This document shows, one piece after another, positions 48,401 through 52,890 of a stretch of DNA of 52,890 nt. The stretch lies in the NCBI RefSeq assembly GCF_001039355.2, contig NW_019774547.1:498001-550890 (forward strand). The letters are read 5' to 3'. Made by a program: the position numbers and the translations under genes. The notes under the pieces were generated by a model. It saw only the letters and a program-made list of their open reading frames with translations. It was not told the DNA's origin and did not search any database. Numbering within the stretch: position 1 is the first letter of the stretch; each line of letters begins with the position of its first letter. This stretch comes from Lingula anatina (Eukaryota; Brachiopoda; Lingulata; Lingulida; Lingulidae).

Positions 48401-49807
48401 TGTACTCGAACCAAGGGATTATAATTCCTTGCTTCATACCAAGCAGGTTCAAGGGGTGTGTGTGCGTGTGTGTGTGTGTGTGGGGGTGGGGGGGGGGGGG
48501 AGACAATGAAATAAGACCAAATGTGTATTTACTCGGGTGCACATAACGGGTATTATTGTACCCTCTACCAGGGCGACAGATTGATTTTTCACAAGATATT
48601 CACAGATATGTCTCCAGATAAATAGACAGTTATTTGGCTCTCTGTCGTTTTCTCTGGTGTTTTCAAGATTTCCCTGTAATATCTGCCGCCCTGGTAGAAG
48701 GTAGTGTTATTTCAGTGCTCTGTGAGTTAAAGAGATACTATAGGCCTATAATGCCAGACTTATCTCTACTCAACGTACTTTTTGCTGGGAGTTTAAAGCC
48801 CTTAGATTTAATCCTTTCTCACATATGCAAACCGGGGCCATTTCCGCTGGAGTTTCTGTGGCATTAGGTCCAGGCCTTTAAACTTTAAACGTTGTTATCC
48901 AGTTTTAACTTTGTGCCAATGTTTTGCTTCCCGCTATAGAAACTCTTTAGAATTTTATGCCCTACACCTCAAGATAAAAGTTGCATAAAATTTCTTGTTT
49001 TAACTGTTTTCAGGGCCCTGTTTCCTTTTATCAGCATGGTAGTCGCTCCAGTTACTTAACCATTGAACAAGTTGACAGTAAGTTGCTTGTAGTTGCTATA
49101 CTGATTACCATTTCTCGTTCATCAACGCCTTTATCTCTATGGCATTCAATAAGTTTATCACAACCGTGGTTACCAGCGTTAATGACGTCAACATATACAT
49201 CCGCTGTGTCATTTTCTAGGTGCACGTCATCACAAACACTGGTCATTATTCTTCCCCTAGGCAGCACATATACCAACTGATACAGAATGTAATTTATAGT
49301 TTGAATTAGTAATTTGGATGATGTTGAAAGGGAAACCGAACAACTGACACTAATGGCTTTCAAAAACACGGAACGCATGCTGTATGTCACCACCAAAGTA
49401 ACATTCCAACCAGATGTGGGCTGTAAAGTGGCTCTAGTCTTATTAGGCTAATTTCACTCATAAGTTTCACTCAGTTTTATCAGCATCATAATCTATACTC
49501 GTTACTCTTGTTGTAAAATTGGGCGTTTGACAAAACAAAGGATCACCAACAGATATTTTCACCAACCCGTGTAATGCACTCAAGCTAATAGATTTTTTTC
49601 AAATAACGGTTTTAGTTTTGAGCTTTGGGTTATAACCACTATGAAATTCCGTTGTTTTCCTGGACAGTGACAGGACACCTTAGTTGCAGGGTAACATGTT
49701 TCTATGTTTTGCAGATGGAACAGTCAAAGACCTCGGTTACTATGAGGAAAAGACAAGAAAGATCACGTGGTTTGCGAACTCCAAAAAAGCAATATGGAGC
49801 AAGCATG
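42488..49807 (+). CDS. Receptor ligand-binding (Venus-flytrap) exons 1-9
   Basis: About residues 1-444. Lobe I starts at KDVYIGGIWDEVPGDPNSYM and contains the LPGYNLRI strand; the hinge and lobe II follow. The segment that in GABA-B1 reads GCSSVS is HHGSFTE here. The segment holding the GABA-contacting Glu (FQEAPLAYDAIW in GABA-B1, from memory) is PQIFYQLSYDTVW, with no acid at that place. These changes suggest it does not bind GABA in the canonical way, like the GABA-B2 or orphan subunits. Confidence 0.8.
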
Positions 49808-52800
49808 GTGAGTGTCGTGCGTTCTTTATTTATTTATTTTTTTTATGAAGAGGGGAATCTCTCTCTCTCTCTCTTTCTCTCTCTCTTACTCTCTCTCTCA
49901 CACACACACACACACATACTCAGACAGAGAGACAGACGGACACGCGGGGGAGGAAGGGAAAGGGGCACAAATAGTAGACGAAGACAGGTTTACGGTAATT
50001 TGTAAGAAACATGAATTGGAAACGCGCTTGGTTTTGTCTTGTTTAAAATTTGTAATTCTATTTTTGTTTGTTTGTTTTGGTGGAGTAGGGATTATCCGAA
50101 CGACCCACTGTGCCCCTCTCCCCTCGGGCGTGTCTCAGTGACCAAGGTTTGGTTAATAACCTCATTTCGACCTCAAATAGCTACAATTTCCTGCATGCAG
50201 CTTAAAGGGACGAGGGGAGAACAAAAAGCCTCCCCATCATGCTATCGTAGGTCAAATAATGAAATCCTACCTGGATAACCTGAACCTGATTTTACCTGTC
50301 AAAATGCACCTTTAGATGTACTGTCAGTCGAAATTGTATCGACAGGCTGCCAACTGCAATGACTTTGCGTGTTGGTGCATATAGCCCACCATCATACGAT
50401 TTCACATGGCTTGTGTAGAAAATGCACCTGAGTCATCTTGCACTTATTTTAATAAAAACATATAACTACTGTCATATTGTGACCTCGGGGGAAAGGACGA
50501 GAAAAATTGTGACAAAAATCGCCTTAGGATTTTGATTTAAAAAAGCACTGCATGCCATCTATGATATATCTGAACATATCGTACACAAAGCAGGTTGAAC
50601 AGGTTCAACATTTAAGCTAATTTAAACCACAGCATGGGAACGGCATGTTACAATACTGGTTGGAGCGCGCGATTTGGCCATTGCGCCGTGTTGGAAATGT
50701 GTCAAAAAGATTTGGGAATTATTAGCGGTTTGCGTGTATCCTCTTATTTCTTACCCAAAGGTCTTAACTAAAGAATAAGAACGTATTATATTATATTATA
50801 TTATATTATATTATATTATATTATATTATATTATATTATATTTACCCCACAGCTTTCCAAAAACGAGAAAAGACGCTTTGGGGCCACAAACCATGTTCAC
50901 ATTTTTTTCAGTGCTACTTTGGGCGTTGGGGTGGACTTTTTTAATCGCCTTTCATTACAAGCCAATGGCTGGTATGCAAATCATCAATAATGACTTGTAT
51001 TCTATTTACCCAAGGTGGGGCTCCACCGAAAGCGGGCTTTACCGTGAGAGTTGAACGTAGAAGCGTGTCACGTGCTCTGAGACTGGTGTACTCAGTGATT
51101 GGTGCAATTGCAATTATACTAGCACTCATCTTGATCATTTTTACCTTGCTAAAGTGGAAAACACAGTAAGTAAACATAAACGCCATCTAGCGATGATAAC
51201 TTCAGTAAATAAAGATAAGCGTTATTGAATGCCGCCATAATTTTTGTAAAAGATCATGCTACAGTTTGCCTCAGGATTTCAGTAATGCATGCGGTTTTTA
51301 TGTGATTTTTTATTTTTCATACACACACGGCCGTTCGTAATTGAATAATGCAACTGTTATATACCATATTACAGATTAATACAAAATTCCTGGCCGTTGT
51401 TGAACGTCTCCATAACCTTTGGCTGTATCATCCTGATTGTGTCAATCATTCTGAACGGATATGACGTCACCGATACTTTGTGCCACGCCTCCTTATGGTT
51501 GTTCATCCTGGGCTTTACGGTGTCCTACGGGTCAATGCTGGTCAAAATGTGGGGGGTGTTAAAATTCCACCGTGGAAAGAGACAGCTGGTATGAACCTTT
51601 TTATATTGTATTGCGGGGCCAAGTTTCTTAAGACTGGATATATATATACAGTATAATGCTATCTAGTGGTCCCGTCCTAGATTTTGATACACTTGCGTCA
51701 CGGTCAGCCTTATTTGTGTAAACCTAACTGAGGGCTGAATCTCTGTTACATGCCCCCCCCTCCCCAAAGTTTTGTCGCACTGAAATTCGTTATGGTACCT
51801 AATTATTGCGTCAATTTCAGGCCTTGGCTGAACAGCTGTACTTGTTGATTGCGGTAGCGGCTCTCGTATTTCTGGACATTGTGCTCCTGGCAGTGTGGCA
51901 GGCCACGGATCCTCAACGCGCCACGTGGTTAAAGGTAGAGGAGAAGGTAGGACAAGGAAACCATAGTGGCTTACTAAATGGCTGGTGTAAACCAACAGCA
52001 AAGGCTAATTTATGTAGAAAACCTAGTTTCACTGACTGTGAAATAAGGAATTTGTTTGACATGCATCGTGCTGAAAACGAGTATTATGCTTTATTTTGAT
52101 TATTTTATTTTATTTTTATTTTATTAATTATTATTTTTTTGTCTCGTTAAATATGTAATAGGCCCCCTTTCTTCATCAGACTGATCGGATTGGCTATAAC
52201 TCACTTTTAAATAGGGAGAACTTTCTTTTACTTACTCACACACACACGCGTGTTAAAATTAAAAAACTATCACTTTACTTTTATAGATTTAACTATGTAC
52301 TGACTATATTTCCAGGTGAATTTGTTGTCCTTGGTTCGCCAGCAGGTATACGTGGCAACCTGCGCGTCTGACAGCACCATAGGCTGGAGCATCGCGTTCT
52401 TCGCCTACAAGGGGCTCATGTTGCTGATGACCGTCTTCTTTGTATGGCCTGCCTGGTAGGAATCTTTTCAGCACAAATTTTTGTTGAAACTAGTTACACC
52501 TACTGTTTATATATAAGTTTTAACAGGGGAAGTAAACAGTCTATATTTCATTATGCCCTAGCGTATTTTTAACTTAAAGAACTTCACATTTATCACTTTA
52601 CATCTACCCATTATTATTATTAAATTCAATCCTAAACACAGGATTGCATCGCTAAGAACCACCACTGGAGACAGCAGTCATGTGGGCGTTGCTATGGTGA
52701 TTGTCGTCCTGGTTTCCATCGTGGGTATCCCAGTGTCCATTCTGGTTGGCAATCAGCCGGATATCCGGTATGGTGTCATTGGTGCGCTTACTTTGGCGTC

Positions 52801-52837
52801 CACCATCGCCACCGTGCTCTTACTCTTAATTCCAAAG
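42488..52837 (+). CDS. GABA-B-like class C G-protein-coupled receptor, 3' end outside window
   Basis: Fourteen phase-compatible exons: 42488-42688, 44458-44622, 44999-45169, 45466-45567, 46137-46214, 46467-46691, 48135-48368, 49014-49077, 49715-49807, 51015-51165, 51375-51588, 51821-51946, 52316-52455, 52642-52837 (720 codons so far). An in-frame TGA precedes the ATG. A short signal peptide is followed by a Venus-flytrap domain (VYIGGIWDE, ALEDINNKPDILPGY, SFSASLSDRIKYPYFYRT, FGWNRVGIL, LYGKNYVWLAHIQRYNNVW), then seven helices with YKGLM in TM5 and IPK ending TM7. This is the GABA-B branch, which lacks the cysteine-rich domain of mGluR-type class C receptors. The exon for the C-terminal tail is beyond the window, so a coiled coil for dimerisation cannot be assessed. 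Ligand and partner are unknown. Confidence 0.88.
46016..46039. repeat. Poly-T run
   Basis: Homopolymer in a receptor intron. Adjacent text (gttatgtgtttgc-ggggtatc) repeats 45925-45945, a small local duplication. Confidence 0.9.
47030..47095. mobile_element. MITE family A, end fragment
   Basis: gaccccattcccatagattttagatcgat and tggggagtctcac match the termini of family A. The fragment directly precedes the complete copy at 47099-47324. Confidence 0.7.
47099..47324. mobile_element. MITE family A, copy 3, TAA target duplication
   Basis: Starts gggtgcattcccagagattt; the reverse complement of the other end reads gggcgcattcccatagattt. It is flanked by TAA on both sides (47096-47098, 47325-47327). 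The interior is colinear with copy 1. It lies in the receptor intron between exons 46467-46691 and 48135-48368. Confidence 0.88.
48454..48501. repeat. (TG)n followed by G-rich run
   Basis: TG dinucleotides merging into gggggtggggggggg; in a receptor intron. Confidence 0.95.
49859..49917. repeat. (CT)n-(CA)n microsatellite
   Basis: Interrupted CT repeats then CA repeats, about 50 bp after receptor exon 9. A purine-rich tract follows. Confidence 0.95.
50785..50841. repeat. (TTATA)n pentanucleotide array
   Basis: About eleven regular units; in the long intron between receptor exons 9 and 10. Confidence 0.95.
51015..52837 (+). CDS. Receptor seven-helix exons 10-14
   Basis: TM1 about 466-490 (LVYSVIGAIAIILALILIIF), TM2 502-522, TM3 530-556 with CHASLWLFILGFTVSYGSML and K-M-W-G-V at its cytoplasmic end, TM4 573-593, TM5 630-652 (FFAYKGLMLLMTVFFVW), TM6 668-690, TM7 697-720. 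Cys in TM3 start and in the second outer loop (VATCASD) can form the usual disulphide. Typical GABA-B receptors have K-T-W-R-V after TM3; the Arg is Gly here. Exon 12 has an alternative donor 12 bp upstream (after 51934) that would delete four residues. Confidence 0.85.
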
Positions 52838-52890
52838 GTAAGAACTATTTATTTAATAGCCAGTTTATTGCTTTTTGCGAGATAGATGGA

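Overview
This window is intron-rich animal nuclear DNA. It has GT-AG introns, short exons with conserved phases, long AT-rich non-coding stretches, many microsatellites, and several families of small inverted-repeat DNA transposons. The gene set (a large secreted or cell-surface leucine-rich-repeat protein, a tyrosine-recombinase-derived host gene, BARD1-like BRCT exons and a divergent GABA-B-type class C receptor) points to a marine invertebrate, most likely a lophotrochozoan such as a mollusc, with lancelet or another deuterostome possible. I cannot fix the species from sequence alone. One ambiguous base (position 30435) marks an assembly join.

Layout. (1) About 921-15988, minus strand: the 5' and central part of a long LRR gene. 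I reconstruct 22 coding exons, from a signal-peptide exon (15844-15988) through an LRR N-cap-like Cys cluster (13393-13531) to 20 LRR exons. Internal exons from the third onward share one splice phase. The gene runs off the left edge. One exon (7923-8001) is shifted by one base and carries a stop. A 2.2-kb TIR transposon (4349-6513) sits in one intron. (2) About 16-22.4 kb: intergenic, holding a decayed ISL2EU/PIF-Harbinger-type transposon (19659-21023) of the same TIR family and a TGTT/TGTC microsatellite. (3) About 22.4-33.9 kb, plus strand: a nine-coding-exon gene whose exons join in frame to 1061 residues. It has an N-terminal repeat region, two zinc-binding motifs, a Crypton-like tyrosine-recombinase catalytic domain and a C-terminal Myb/SANT-like domain. 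A likely promoter with two NRF-1-type sites lies at about 22.4-22.5 kb. The first intron holds a 122-bp tandem satellite (24665-25946). Two catalytic exons occur twice in a 1006-bp near-identical duplication around the N.

(4) 35971-38518, plus strand: exons for a tandem BRCT pair closely resembling the BARD1 C-terminus; no RING or ankyrin exons are visible upstream. (5) 38.5-42.5 kb: intergenic with two MITEs. (6) 42488-52837 onward, plus strand: 14 exons of a GABA-B-like class C GPCR, comprising a Venus-flytrap domain and all seven membrane helices. Its C-terminal tail lies beyond the right edge.

The genes do not form a pathway. They are neighbours in a eukaryotic chromosome segment repeatedly hit by DNA transposons. 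The most unusual items are the recombinase-derived gene with its duplicated exons, the BRCT-only BARD1-like gene, the receptor with a non-canonical ligand pocket, and several TE families definable from copies inside this one window.
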